Positions 44,904 through 53,209 of a stretch of DNA of 64,000 nucleotides are shown here, piece after piece; position 1 is the first letter of the stretch, and each line of letters begins with the position of its first letter. The notes beneath the pieces are model-generated. The model made no database searches. It was not told the DNA's origin and worked only from the letters and a program-made list of their open reading frames with translations. Source of the DNA: Chryseobacterium gleum. Its GTDB lineage: Bacteria; Bacteroidota; Bacteroidia; UBA10329. The position numbers were made by a program, and so were the translations under genes. The stretch is from positions 1 through 64,000 of the forward strand of contig CAMDOM010000008.1 in assembly GCA_945903645.1 (NCBI GenBank), read 5' to 3'.

Positions 44904-46010
44904 TTACTCTTGCGTAAAGTTGAGTCCAGCGGTGTATGGGCTGCTCTCAATAACCTGTAAGGTTTGTGAGGGAAAATATGCCGCTTCATAGGTGATTTCC
45001 GACCTTGAAGAGAATAACCCCAAACCGTTATTGATATTGGTAAAGGTTGGCTTGTCTTGCACAGCGCTGGTGTTGCTAGAATTGTTGATTGTGATAAAGT
45101 CAAAAAGACCTTGACCACCCATTCGCACAATGATATCTAAGTCACGATTTTGAGTTCCTGCTGGCACGCGCTCTATCCCTATGATGCGTAATACATCAGG
45201 GTTTTGCGGAACTAAAGCGCCAATTTTAGCAAGAATAGCCTCGCCACTTAGCGGAACTTGCGTGCTTTGACCTCCGAGTATTCCAGCTGGTTCGGCACGT
45301 GCTGCTAACCACTCCACCGATTTTTCGGTTTGAACCCCATTGATTATTTCACGGTAATGAAAACGCAACCACACTTCATACATTGCAGCATTATTGGCTG
45401 TTCTATACCGCAATGTGTAATCTTTATAAGTCTGAGAACTAGAGCTATAAATATCAATTTGCTGCGGAAGTGGAGATGTTGAAGATGGATTTTCGAAACG
45501 GAATGGCGACACATCAACTATAGCAGTTCGCGCATCAGCACTGTAAATGGTGTCTTGCGTAGTTAAGTCTCGCTTTATGATTTCAATTCCATATTCCAAT
45601 TCCGAATCAATATTGTGAATTGATTTATACAACCGTTGTTTTGGAGCAAAAAAATCAAAATCCTCATCGCTTGGATCTCCCATATCCTTATTGGAAATGG
45701 TAATGGTATCCATTGGGAACCGCACTTCTCCCCCATCTCCATCATACTCTACTAAATTTACGTGAAGTGCCTCAACGGAGAAATATGAAGAATCTGGAAC
45801 CAATGCCATGTCAAATGCCGAAGCTTGGCCAAGAAACATCTTTTGAACTCGAAATAGATGTCCAGTTCCACCATTGCTAGGATTATCGATCGGGTCGAGC
45901 AAGCCATACACAACTGCCCTATCCACATATTGACCAGCTAACTCAAACTCCGTGGAGCACGAATTAAACAACACACTAGTGGAGAGTACTAGAAACGCAA
46001 AACGCAACAT
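44904..46010 (-). CDS. Lipoprotein, DUF4249-like
   Basis: 368 residues with a lipoprotein signal (lipid-modified Cys18 in LFNSCST). The mature part is beta-rich with VVYGLLDP, LFRVQKMFLG, VEALHVNLVEYDG and a long C-terminal sandwich region. The layout resembles DUF4249 lipoproteins of Bacteroidota, but the motifs are weak and I am not sure of the family. It is probably anchored to the outer membrane or periplasmic face. No catalytic residues are evident. It is monocistronic and convergent with yaaA. Confidence 0.65.
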   Translation of the reverse strand: MLRFAFLVLSTSVLFNSCSTEFELAGQYVDRAVVYGLLDPIDNPSNGGTGHLFRVQKMFLGQASAFDMALVPDSSYFSVEALHVNLVEYDGDGGEVRFPMDTITISNKDMGDPSDEDFDFFAPKQRLYKSIHNIDSELEYGIEIIKRDLTTQDTIYSADARTAIVDVSPFRFENPSSTSPLPQQIDIYSSSSQTYKDYTLRYRTANNAAMYEVWLRFHYREIINGVQTEKSVEWLAARAEPAGILGGQSTQVPLSGEAILAKIGALVPQNPDVLRIIGIERVPAGTQNRDLDIIVRMGGQGLFDFITINNSSNTSAVQDKPTFTNINNGLGLFSSRSEITYEAAYFPSQTLQVIESSPYTAGLNFTQE

Positions 46011-46126
46011 ATTTATTTTTTAAGGTGCGCAAAGATAACCTTTCATTTGCATGACAAAAGATGTCAATAGGCAGGTGGTTGGCAACAAACAAACGCTAAG
46101 AAATCGTCTTTTCCCCTTTCCTTTTA

Positions 46127-46134
46127 TAGCTTTG
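46127..46134 (+). promoter_or_regulatory. Candidate -7 box (TAGCTTTG) for the coiled-coil protein gene
   Basis: TAGCTTTG fits the Bacteroidota TAnnTTTG box and lies 34 bases before the ATG at 46169. No clear TTG at the expected upstream distance. Confidence 0.4.
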
Positions 46135-46168
46135 CATCTTTAGATTCCAATTTAACACAGTTCTCCGA

Positions 46169-47542
46169 ATGATTCGACCGTGCGTTTTGACTGTTCTTAT
46201 GTTGTGCATATCATTTGCGTTGGCCGCACAAAACCCAATTGCTTTAGACTACAGTAGCTTGCAATTACGTGAAGAATTCTCTGACCAGAATGAGAATTGG
46301 ACCTACATGACTACCGTAGAAAATCTCTACATGCCAGATAATGGTGACTTGTTCATGCACCGCAACAATGTTTCATCTGCCTATGCGTTTGTTACAAAAT
46401 GGAAAAATGAACTCAAGGTGTTCAACATATTGGCCAAAATGAAATTGGGTCCATCAGAAGTGTCCGACCAATCTATTGGTATAATCTGCTTGGCGCAACG
46501 CGATGGAAAAGGTGCCATTGTGGTAGAATTCAACAAGTTTAAACAATACCGCATAAAACAACTTATTGGGGCGTATTACAGAAACATTACTGGTACACCA
46601 GAAGAGCAAGGCTGGGTTAAGTCAAACCTTTTGAACGCACGCGAGGACTACAATGAATTGGATATTCGTGTGGCACTGCCGCAAATAGATGTGTACATCA
46701 ATAAAAAACTGGCGAAATCATTTGATGTTGCCGATTATGGACCAGGCGAAATGGGATTATTAGTTGGTCCAAACACTAAAGCCAAAGCCGATTTCTTCTA
46801 TGTTTATTCTACCAACGAAGAACTTGGGGAATTGGAAGGCAGAAAAGAAAAACAGCAGGAAAAAATGAGCCTGTCTGAACTTTTAGCCAAACAACGCTAT
46901 GAAACCGAACAGAAAGATCGCAGTTTAAAGGAATGTCAAACCGAGCGCCAAAAAGCTGTAAGCGTGTTGGAAGAAGAAGTTGGCAGACTAATAGCTGAAA
47001 ACGAACGGATGGTTATTCAAAATAAGCAATTGGTGGAGTTTAGAGACCAAGTTTTGATTGATATAGACGAAGACGCCTTTCTTACGTTGGCTGAAAATCT
47101 GAAACTTGAAATTGTAAAGAATGAGCGTTTAGAATCTCAAGTGCAGGTATATCGTGATTCTCTAAAACTAACCCATGCCAATTACAATAAACTAAAGTTG
47201 GTACTTTTGGATAAATCCATCAAAAAAGCAGAAAAGGATAAAGTAGAACGGGAAGCAAAAGAAGCATTAACCACAAAAAAGGAAATAGAAGCCGAATTGC
47301 TGGATAAGAAGCTTACGGAAGAACAGCAGGAATGGGAAAAGAAGAATTACAATCCTAACAAGGCTTTAACTCCAACACCAGGAGCTAAAACTGAAACCGC
47401 CACTCCAGCAGAAGCTACTAAGCCAAAAGCTGAAACGAAACCAACACCAGTTGCTGCCACACCAAAAGCTGAGAAAAAAACTACAAATACTTCGAAGCCT
47501 TTGCCTGTTGCAGTGAGACCCGCAAAAATTAAAGCCGACTAA
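46169..47542 (+). CDS. Exported protein: LamG/DUF1080-like sandwich, coiled coil and Lys/Pro/Ala tail
   Basis: 457 residues with a signal peptide (about 1-20, ending AAQ). Residues about 30-215 resemble a concanavalin-like (LamG/DUF1080) beta-sandwich, with [12 protein letters not shown] at its start and [21 protein letters not shown] at its end. A coiled coil with many Glu and Lys residues spans about 225-395, and the last 60 residues are a low-complexity KAETKPTP-type tail. It is presumably periplasmic or surface exposed. No named family fits the whole protein. Its stop overlaps the panB start by one base (TAATG). Confidence 0.75.
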   Translation: MIRPCVLTVLMLCISFALAAQNPIALDYSSLQLREEFSDQNENWTYMTTVENLYMPDNGDLFMHRNNVSSAYAFVTKWKNELKVFNILAKMKLGPSEVSDQSIGIICLAQRDGKGAIVVEFNKFKQYRIKQLIGAYYRNITGTPEEQGWVKSNLLNAREDYNELDIRVALPQIDVYINKKLAKSFDVADYGPGEMGLLVGPNTKAKADFFYVYSTNEELGELEGRKEKQQEKMSLSELLAKQRYETEQKDRSLKECQTERQKAVSVLEEEVGRLIAENERMVIQNKQLVEFRDQVLIDIDEDAFLTLAENLKLEIVKNERLESQVQVYRDSLKLTHANYNKLKLVLLDKSIKKAEKDKVEREAKEALTTKKEIEAELLDKKLTEEQQEWEKKNYNPNKALTPTPGAKTETATPAEATKPKAETKPTPVAATPKAEKKTTNTSKPLPVAVRPAKIKAD

Positions 47543-48357
47543 TGTCTGTACATAAAAGTGTGAAACGGGTTACGACCCACGTATTGCTAGAAATGAAGCG
47601 CAATGGGGAGAAAATTCCCATGCTAACGGCCTATGACTACACCATGGCTCGTATTCTAGACCAAGCTGGTATTGACATCCTTTTGGTAGGCGATTCGGCA
47701 TCGAATGTAATGGCAGGGCACGAAACCACCTTGCCTATTACGTTAGACCAAATGATTTATCACGCGGCATCGGTAATACGCGGAGTGCAGCGCGCATTGG
47801 TGGTTGTGGATTTGCCATTTGGATCCTATCAAGGCAATTCGAAAGAGGCCCTCACATCGGCCATTCGCATTATGAAAGAATCGGGTGCGCATGCTGTGAA
47901 ATTGGAAGGTGGTCGAGAAATTAAGGAATCTGTAGAACGCATTCTTTCAGCAGGCATTCCAGTGATGGGTCATTTGGGACTAACTCCTCAAAGTATCTAC
48001 AAATTCGGAACGTATACAGTTCGGGCAAAGGAAGATGAAGAAGCTAAGCGATTAGTAGAAGACGCCCATTTGCTTCAAGAATATGGTTGTTTCGCCATTG
48101 TGTTAGAAAAAGTACCCGCCAAACTGGCAACACGTGTAGCCAAAGAATTGGATGTACCAATCATTGGTATTGGCGCTGGAAATGGCGTTGATGGTCAAGT
48201 GCTTGTTTCGCATGATATGTTGGGTATGAATCAAGAATTCAGCCCTCGTTTTTTGCGCAGATACCTCAATTTGCACGAAGACATGACCATTGCGGTGCAG
48301 CGCTACATTGCTGACGTTCGTGCCAAAGATTTCCCCAATAGCAAGGAACAGTACTAG
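47542..48357 (+). CDS. panB: 3-methyl-2-oxobutanoate hydroxymethyltransferase
   Basis: 271 residues, complete TIM-barrel. It transfers a hydroxymethyl group from methylene-tetrahydrofolate to ketoisovalerate, the first step of pantothenate synthesis. Motifs include [32 protein letters not shown] with the metal-binding Asp, [33 protein letters not shown] and [16 protein letters not shown]. The gene overlaps the preceding one by a single base. No other pan genes are nearby. Confidence 0.96.
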   Translation: MSVHKSVKRVTTHVLLEMKRNGEKIPMLTAYDYTMARILDQAGIDILLVGDSASNVMAGHETTLPITLDQMIYHAASVIRGVQRALVVVDLPFGSYQGNSKEALTSAIRIMKESGAHAVKLEGGREIKESVERILSAGIPVMGHLGLTPQSIYKFGTYTVRAKEDEEAKRLVEDAHLLQEYGCFAIVLEKVPAKLATRVAKELDVPIIGIGAGNGVDGQVLVSHDMLGMNQEFSPRFLRRYLNLHEDMTIAVQRYIADVRAKDFPNSKEQY

Positions 48358-48480
48358 CAACTACTCTTTTGAGCATTGCCGAATTCGAGTTTTGAATTCT
48401 GCAGTAATTCATAGACCCAGTCGCATCACATCTCACCATCCTTTGTATCAGGAGGTTTCATCTCATCATTCCAACCAATT

Positions 48481-49191
48481 ATGTCTGCCATTAGTATTGA
48501 AGTTCTCTTTGAAGACAATCATCTAATAGCCGTGAATAAGCCCAGCGGTGTGCTTGTACAAGGCGATATTACAGGCGATATAAGTCTGGACGAGATGGTG
48601 AAGCAATACATCCGCGACACCTACAAGAAGCCAGGTGAAGCCTTTTTGGGCGTGGTGCATCGCATAGACAGGCCCGTGAGTGGCGTGGTATTGTTTGCGA
48701 AAACAAGCAAAGCCCTCATTCGCCTCAATAAAATGTTTGCCGATAGAGAAGTGAAAAAGGTGTATTGGGCTATCACCACAGCTCGACCAGAAGTAGAGAA
48801 CGGCAAACTGGTGCATTATCTGCGCAAGAATCAGGAAAAGAACATCAGCAAGGCATTTACTAAAGAAGAGAAATACACCAAGTATTGCGAGCTGAACTAC
48901 AAGATGATTGCTGCATCAGACAATTATTCGCTGTTGGAAGTGTACCCAAAAACTGGACGTCACCATCAAATTCGGGCGCAGTTTAGCAAAATTGGTTGTC
49001 CCATTAAAGGCGATTTGAAATATGGCGCACCACGGTCTAACGTTGATGCATCCATTCATTTGCATGCGCGCAGGTTAGAATTGGAGCATCCCGTAAAAAA
49101 AGAACCCTTGGTAATAGAAGCCAACGTACCCAATGAAAGCCTGTGGAATGTGTTTGGCGATATGGTGAAGCAAGGGAAGTTGGATAAATAA
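48481..49191 (+). CDS. RluA-family pseudouridine synthase
   Basis: 236 residues without an S4 domain. It has NKPSGVLVQGD, the catalytic-Asp motif VVHRIDRPVSGVVLFAKT, VKKVYWAI, YSLLEVYPKTGRHHQIRAQFSKIGCPIKGDLKYG and IHLHARRLELEHP, which is the complete RluA fold. It isomerises uridine in rRNA or tRNA; the target cannot be told. It starts about 120 bases after panB in a separate unit. Confidence 0.92.
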   Translation: MSAISIEVLFEDNHLIAVNKPSGVLVQGDITGDISLDEMVKQYIRDTYKKPGEAFLGVVHRIDRPVSGVVLFAKTSKALIRLNKMFADREVKKVYWAITTARPEVENGKLVHYLRKNQEKNISKAFTKEEKYTKYCELNYKMIAASDNYSLLEVYPKTGRHHQIRAQFSKIGCPIKGDLKYGAPRSNVDASIHLHARRLELEHPVKKEPLVIEANVPNESLWNVFGDMVKQGKLDK

Positions 49192-49383
49192 GCCCTCAAG
49201 GCGGGCAAGCTCCTAGTCTTTCTAAACCTCTCCCATAATTTCCTATCAGTTGTTTCGGTAGACATTACAAGGCTTATTGAACTTACTCTGGCGGAACCTT
49301 TCCGACTCAACTTAGAATGCTACTTTGTTGTGGCGAAACCATTCCAAGCAGTACCCACACCGCCCGCGACAAGCAGTCCAGTG

Positions 49384-49464
49384 CTGGCACTAGGGTCTTT
49401 TCCATAGGGCCTCCCGAAGTCCCGAAACTTCGGAACGGGATATTTGGCAGCGTCTTTGCTACCA
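49384..49464 (+). repeat. Bipartite hairpin repeat, copy C, with inserted palindrome
   Basis: First hairpin GGCACTAGGG (49386-49395), loop TCTTTT, CCATAGGGCC, a decayed right arm. Second hairpin TGGCAGC (49445-49451), loop GTCTTT, GCTACCA. Between them an extra hairpin TCCCGAAGT...ACTTCGGAACGGGA (49412-49440) has been inserted. Same orientation and hairpin order as copies A and B near the left end of the window. Confidence 0.65.
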
Positions 49465-49481
49465 TCCATACCCCAAAGCAC

Positions 49482-51131
49482 CTATTCTTTCTGGGCCTCT
49501 GCTATCTTATCTCGAAGCCATGCCCTATCGTTTTCCGATGCCACTTCAAGGGCGAGCGCTTGTTTAAAATAAACCACAGCTTTAGCGTTTTGCTCGCGGT
49601 TCAACTGCAATTCGCCCAATAGTTGATGCGTAATGTAGCTCTTCGGATTGCTGGCCAAAAATGCCTGTTCCTCTGTTGGGGTTAGGTCTGTGCCTCTTCC
49701 ATACACTAAGAAATCGAAAATGCGCTGTTTCGTTGCTTTGAAACGCAAAAACTGCTCGTATTCCTGCGATTCTAAAAAGGGGTCAGCTAGGATATTAAGC
49801 GAATCAGTGGACAACCCATTCAAAATTGCAGCACCATCTTGCTTAAAAATCCGATTCAAATCGTAGCACACCAATTCTCCCAATTGAAATGGATTGGCAC
49901 TTACCCACATCAATCCTTTTTCTGGTTGAAAAACAACCCCATGATGCGCCAATAGTTGATTGATAGCCTTGGGATTGCCCATGCCGAGGTTTGCGCCATC
50001 CATGCCTTTTTGGTTGCGAAGCATGGCAGCCGAAGCAGCTGGAGTTATTGGCAGATTGGCCTCCAACAATTGGCTCATTCTTCGAAAGCGATAATTGGAA
50101 TCGCTCAGGCGGATGTTTTGCACGTTGATGGAATCGCGAACAAACGGCTCACCCTGATAGTGATTGGAACTTACCAACGTGTTTCCCGATGGTGTAAACA
50201 ACCCAATGGCATCAGGCGATTTTTCGATAATAGCCGCTCGCCCATCCGCAGCGCTTCCAATAAGAATAGACTCCGAAACAAAGGTTTGCCGCGATTTGGC
50301 AATGGCAAAAGCCTCATCAATAGTTCGCGCATACTGCAATATCTCGCGAGCAAGAATAGAAATAGGCGTTTTGGAACCCGTGGGAACGGACGACTTAGCC
50401 GCATTTAAGGTGACCACCAAACCATGTTCGTTCATTCCGCTCACCACGCCCATAAATCCAGCCCAGGTGACGCTCGCAAACGCATAACCGCTATCGGGCC
50501 TAAGAAATAAAACCAACTTGTCCTTGGCAAAATCATCTCCCATATAAAAATCGAAGTTGCGCCCGATGATTAGCGTGGAATCTGCGCTAGATGCGTCCCA
50601 AGCTGCGAACGATGTGCAGCCTACAATGCTCAAATCTTGCAGCGCATGGCCAATATCGTGGGCCGCATGATAGTTCATCACGCGAGCATAAGCAGGCGCT
50701 ATCCAATCGTTATCAGTATTAAATGCCATGCTAATTCCCGAAATCTCTTGTTGATACTCCGAGGTAAAATGGTCATTCATGTTGCGATTGAAAAGCGAAA
50801 CGCCATACTTCAACGTGCGAAGCGCCAATTCGCTCGGCACTAACCTGCGGATTTGAGCAATAAAATGCCCCTCTTGTTCTTGCACTTGGCTTTTGGCAAG
50901 CTTGCCAAGCTGTTCACCGCGTTCGTAGGGCGCACCTTCCACATACGCTTCCCATAAACCGAAGCTATTCTGTGCGTAATAGCTTGAATGATTCTGGTTT
51001 TTCTTCTCATCATGTTCGGTTTCTATTTCAGGTGAATCAAGAGCAAACAACCGAAACGAAACTTCAAGCACTGCAATACTTAGAAAGCAAAACACCAGAA
51101 CAGAAAGGAAAACTGTGCGCAGTAGCTTCAT
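49482..51131 (-). CDS. C45-type Ntn-hydrolase, membrane-anchored or exported
   Basis: 549 residues from the ATG at 51131; the open frame continues upstream but the ATG is followed directly by a leader-like helix (about 6-25, FLSVLVFCFLSIAVLEVSF). The nucleophile is probably the Cys in VGCTSFAAWD (about residue 172), followed by IIGRNFDFYMGD and VSGMNEHGLVVTLNAA, the layout of peptidase C45/acyl-CoA:6-APA acyltransferase-type amidohydrolases. The C-terminal part, including a TPR-like end (about 490-549), is not part of the usual family core. The substrate is unknown. A divergent promoter pair separates it from fahA. Confidence 0.8.
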   Translation of the reverse strand: MKLLRTVFLSVLVFCFLSIAVLEVSFRLFALDSPEIETEHDEKKNQNHSSYYAQNSFGLWEAYVEGAPYERGEQLGKLAKSQVQEQEGHFIAQIRRLVPSELALRTLKYGVSLFNRNMNDHFTSEYQQEISGISMAFNTDNDWIAPAYARVMNYHAAHDIGHALQDLSIVGCTSFAAWDASSADSTLIIGRNFDFYMGDDFAKDKLVLFLRPDSGYAFASVTWAGFMGVVSGMNEHGLVVTLNAAKSSVPTGSKTPISILAREILQYARTIDEAFAIAKSRQTFVSESILIGSAADGRAAIIEKSPDAIGLFTPSGNTLVSSNHYQGEPFVRDSINVQNIRLSDSNYRFRRMSQLLEANLPITPAASAAMLRNQKGMDGANLGMGNPKAINQLLAHHGVVFQPEKGLMWVSANPFQLGELVCYDLNRIFKQDGAAILNGLSTDSLNILADPFLESQEYEQFLRFKATKQRIFDFLVYGRGTDLTPTEEQAFLASNPKSYITHQLLGELQLNREQNAKAVVYFKQALALEVASENDRAWLRDKIAEAQKE

Positions 51132-51140
51132 AGAGAACTG

Positions 51141-51167
51141 CAAAGTTACTGGACTCTGTGTGTACAA
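51141..51167 (-). promoter_or_regulatory. Promoter for the C45-type hydrolase gene
   Basis: On the minus strand TTG (51167-51165), a 16-base spacer, then TAACTTTG (51148-51141), a good match to the Bacteroidota -33/-7 pair. The ATG is 10 bases further on, implying a very short or absent leader. Confidence 0.6.
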
Positions 51168-51179
51168 TTGGAAACCCTG

Positions 51180-51205
51180 TTGCGAATGCGTATCCCTTAC
51201 TTTTG
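51180..51205 (+). promoter_or_regulatory. Promoter for fahA
   Basis: TTG (51180-51182), a 15-base spacer, then TACTTTTG (51198-51205), matching TAnnTTTG, 20 bases before the fahA ATG. It lies back to back with the hydrolase promoter on the other strand, so the two genes may share regulation. Confidence 0.5.
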
Positions 51206-51225
51206 TCGTCCTAAGAAAATGACCT

Positions 51226-52473
51226 ATGAAAAGTTGGATTGATGTTCCAGAGCAATCAGATTTCACCATTCACAATATCCCGTTTGGCATTTTTAGCGCG
51301 GGCAAAGGGCCTCGGGCTGGCGTGGCTATTGGAAATAAGGTGCTTGACTTAACTGCAATTCAAGCTGTTGGTTTGTTTGACGGCATTCGCTTGCCCTATG
51401 GTATTTTCGAACGGCCTGTGCTCAATGATTACATAGCATTAGGCAGACCAATGTGGACGGCAACGCGCAATCGCATTATAGAATTGCTGTCTGTCGAAAA
51501 TAATGAATTGCAAGACAACGAGGCTTTAACGTTCAAAGCATTGATTCCAATGCGCAATGTGCAAATGCACTTGCCTGTGCACATTGGCGACTACACCGAC
51601 TTCTATAGCAGCCGCGAACACGCTACCAATGTAGGCACCATGTTTCGCGACCCAGCCAATGCTTTGCTTCCGAATTGGTTGCATTTGCCTGTAGGCTATC
51701 ATGGGCGTGCATCTTCTATCGTAATCAGCGGCACTTCATTTCATCGACCAAAAGGACAAACCAAAGCCGATGATGTTGCTGTCCCTACGTTTGGGCCTTC
51801 AAGCCAACTCGATTTCGAATTGGAGATGGCTTTTATTGTGGGCAAATCCAATCCAATGAGTGATTCTGTATCGGTTAATGATGCTGAAAATCACATATTT
51901 GGAATGGTGTTATTCAACGATTGGAGCGCTAGAGATTTGCAGAAATGGGAATATGTTCCATTAGGGCCTTTTCTTGCCAAAAACTTTGCTTCGCATGTAT
52001 CGCCATGGATTGTGACTATGGATGCATTGGAGCCTTTTAGAACCGCAAGTCCAAAGCAAGAACCCGAAGTGCTGCCTTATTTGCAGAGCAATGGCAACCA
52101 CAACTTTGATATTGCGCTTGAGGTTCAAATTGCTCCTGAAGGTAAGGAGGCGTTTACTGTTAGTCGTTCCAACTTTAAGCACATGTATTGGAGCATGGCC
52201 CAGCAATTGGCGCATCATACTGTAAATGGCTGCAACATGCGCGTGGGCGATCTGTGCGCATCGGGCACCATAAGCGGTCCAACACCCGATAGCTATGGTT
52301 CTATGCTAGAATTGGCATGGAAAGGCACCAAACCTATTGCTATGCCTGATGGTTCGGAACGCAAGTTTATCCAGGATGGCGATACCGTGATAATGAAAGG
52401 CCGTTGCGAAAAGGATGGCATTCGTATCGGTTTCGGAAAAGTGGCAGCAAAGGTGCTTCCCGCGAAGCCGTAG
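51226..52473 (+). CDS. fahA: Fumarylacetoacetase
   Basis: 415 residues, the length of the FAH found in animals and Bacteroidota. It hydrolyses fumarylacetoacetate to fumarate and acetoacetate, the last step of tyrosine catabolism. Present are the N-terminal SH3-like part (IPFGIFSAG), the metal-binding DYTDFYSSREHATNVGTMFR, LDFELEMAFIVGK, VLFNDWSARDLQKWEYVPLGPFLAKNF, and the C-terminal CASGTISGP. Other tyrosine-degradation genes are not adjacent. Confidence 0.96.
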   Translation: MKSWIDVPEQSDFTIHNIPFGIFSAGKGPRAGVAIGNKVLDLTAIQAVGLFDGIRLPYGIFERPVLNDYIALGRPMWTATRNRIIELLSVENNELQDNEALTFKALIPMRNVQMHLPVHIGDYTDFYSSREHATNVGTMFRDPANALLPNWLHLPVGYHGRASSIVISGTSFHRPKGQTKADDVAVPTFGPSSQLDFELEMAFIVGKSNPMSDSVSVNDAENHIFGMVLFNDWSARDLQKWEYVPLGPFLAKNFASHVSPWIVTMDALEPFRTASPKQEPEVLPYLQSNGNHNFDIALEVQIAPEGKEAFTVSRSNFKHMYWSMAQQLAHHTVNGCNMRVGDLCASGTISGPTPDSYGSMLELAWKGTKPIAMPDGSERKFIQDGDTVIMKGRCEKDGIRIGFGKVAAKVLPAKP

Positions 52474-52479
52474 GTTAAT

Positions 52480-52959
52480 CTACCGCAATCTATCGGCAGA
52501 GCGAACCAGGGCCTCGTCTTTTTTAATGGAGCGAATGGCCAACATGCTAAGAAATATAGCCACCACTGGTGCTGACAGCAAAGGACTGTAGGTAATTGTG
52601 GGCACTGCATCCACAAGCAATTGGGCAGAGGCTACTTCTTTTGCTTTATCCAAATAGAAGAACACCATAACGAGGAAAACCAATTGCGACAGAATGGAAA
52701 CCTTGATAAGATTTAACTGAAAGCTGCGATTCTTAAACTGCATTATTGCGTATACCACTAGCAACAGCGCAATGGTAATGGATGCCAACACGGCAATGGT
52801 CTGCATCACTTCTACTCCGTTAAAAACCACGCTCGCTGGGTAAAGTTGGTAAGCGCCATCGGTCACAGTGAGTGAGAATAGTGGCATGCGCAGCATCATG
52901 GGTAAGGCGAGCAGCACTGCTGCTACAACAAGGTAAATGGTTTGAACACGTTGTATCAT
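52480..52959 (-). CDS. DUF4293-family membrane protein
   Basis: 159 residues from the ATG at 52959 (the frame is open ten codons further; MIQRVQTIYL is the family start). Four hydrophobic helices are visible (about 6-22, 50-70, 82-103, 122-142). DUF4293 proteins are found almost only in Bacteroidota and commonly lie next to rho, as here, in divergent orientation. Function is unknown. It converges with fahA with a 6-base gap. Confidence 0.88.
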   Translation of the reverse strand: MIQRVQTIYLVVAAVLLALPMMLRMPLFSLTVTDGAYQLYPASVVFNGVEVMQTIAVLASITIALLLVVYAIMQFKNRSFQLNLIKVSILSQLVFLVMVFFYLDKAKEVASAQLLVDAVPTITYSPLLSAPVVAIFLSMLAIRSIKKDEALVRSADRLR

Positions 52960-53061
52960 GGAATCTATAGTATAAAATTGTGCGTACAAAGGAACAGAAT
53001 CCGCCTCAGATGCAGGAATACGGTTAAATTCAATTATTTTTTATAAAAAAGTGTATTACTC

Positions 53062-53071
53062 CGAATATTCG
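53062..53071. promoter_or_regulatory. Palindrome CGAATATTCG in the rho upstream region
   Basis: A perfect 10-bp palindrome flanked by ATTAC/TAAT-like arms, about 140 bases before the rho ATG. It is a possible operator or promoter element, tentative. Confidence 0.3.
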
Positions 53072-53209
53072 TAATATTGCAGCGCAATCCTTCTCCGGTC
53101 ACTACTGACGATGTGGGTTGCAATCCGTTTTTAAGACGTACTGACTTATAATCCTAATTAGGCAAATTTTCTATTGCCTCCTTCTTAGTCTATAACTTAT
53201 CATTCCTTA

